Shown here: one piece after another, positions 15,076-15,119 of the stretch
Position numbering within the stretch: position 1 is the first letter of the stretch
Layout: each line of letters begins with the position of its first letter
NCBI GenBank assembly: GCA_002448715.1
Contig: DJZU01000050.1
Span: forward strand, 1-15,119
Direction: 5' to 3'
From: Candidatus Neomicrothrix sp. UBA6944
Lineage (GTDB): Bacteria; Actinomycetota; Acidimicrobiia; Acidimicrobiales; Poriferisodalaceae
Length of the DNA: 15,119 nucleotides
Translations under genes and position numbers: made by a program
Notes under the pieces: model-generated
What the model saw: only the letters and a program-made list of their open reading frames with translations
Database searches by the model: none
What the model was told of the DNA's origin: nothing

Positions 15076-15119
15076 ATGAAATTCGGATTGATGTCGGCGA
15101 ACCTGATGGGAAACGTAGA
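15076..15119 (+). CDS. Start of a gene cut by the window edge, possibly an LLM-class flavin-dependent oxidoreductase
   Basis: ATG at 15076 opens a frame reading MKFGLMSANLMGNV before the edge. A short beta-strand beginning MKFGL, followed by small residues, is how many luciferase-like (F420- or FMN-dependent) monooxygenases start, and such genes are common beside these families in actinobacteria. Fourteen residues are too few to be sure. A weak AAAGAG lies 8 bases upstream of the ATG. Confidence 0.4.
   Translation, partial: MKFGLMSANLMGNV

Noticed and set aside
1..15119. Mobile element, prophage, CRISPR or defence island
   Set aside because: There is no transposase, integrase, nuclease, repeat array, tRNA-associated direct repeat or toxin-antitoxin pair; all genes look metabolic or housekeeping and share similar base composition by eye.

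Overview
The window is a densely packed bacterial chromosome segment of moderate GC content (judged by eye, not counted). It has fourteen genes I can support plus the first codons of a fifteenth. No gap between genes exceeds about 140 bases, and I see no rRNA, tRNA, CRISPR array, transposase, integrase or phage gene. The mix of families suggests a member of the Actinomycetota, quite possibly a marine or freshwater Acidimicrobiia-like lineage. The families are an MCC/GCC-type acyl-CoA carboxylase, CaiB/BaiF CoA transferases, an amidohydrolase-2 protein, a double-hotdog MaoC-like hydratase, an SCO6745-family protein, an APH-like phosphotransferase, an MDR dehydrogenase and a possible luciferase-like flavoprotein. 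The lineage call is inference from family content, not from a marker gene.

Layout, left to right. (1) Minus strand, 3522 to 1: an acyl-CoA carboxylase operon, with the carboxyltransferase subunit followed by the biotin carboxylase/BCCP subunit. The second gene runs off the left edge just after its biotinylation motif. (2) Plus strand, 3622 to 6261: three hydrolases in a row (IroE/esterase-D-like alpha/beta hydrolase, amidohydrolase-2 protein, dienelactone hydrolase). (3) Minus strand, 7153 to 6269: a double-hotdog MaoC-like hydratase, convergent with the hydrolases. (4) Plus strand, 7259 to 10892: a tightly coupled four-gene operon with TGATG, ATGA and TAG-ATG junctions. It encodes a PlsC-type acyltransferase, a small CX5R dual-specificity-type phosphatase and two CaiB/BaiF-type CoA transferase subunits. 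(5) Minus strand, 12635 to 10889: a lipoprotein with two FKBP domains, then an SCO6745-family protein whose stop codon overlaps the stop of the second CoA transferase. (6) Plus strand, 12774 to the right edge: an APH/ecdysteroid-kinase-like phosphotransferase, a zinc-dependent MDR alcohol dehydrogenase, and the start of what may be an LLM-type flavoprotein.

Taken together the region looks like acyl-CoA and small-molecule catabolism. The encoded steps are CoA activation by transfer, hydration of enoyl-CoA, biotin-dependent carboxylation of a branched acyl-CoA, ester and lactone hydrolysis, and alcohol oxidation. No substrate can be assigned from sequence alone.

I did not find an obviously new defence or mobile system. 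The two observations most worth following are a tandem CoA-transferase pair in which only the first subunit carries the family's catalytic aspartate, and a CX5R phosphatase translationally coupled between a PlsC acyltransferase and that pair.
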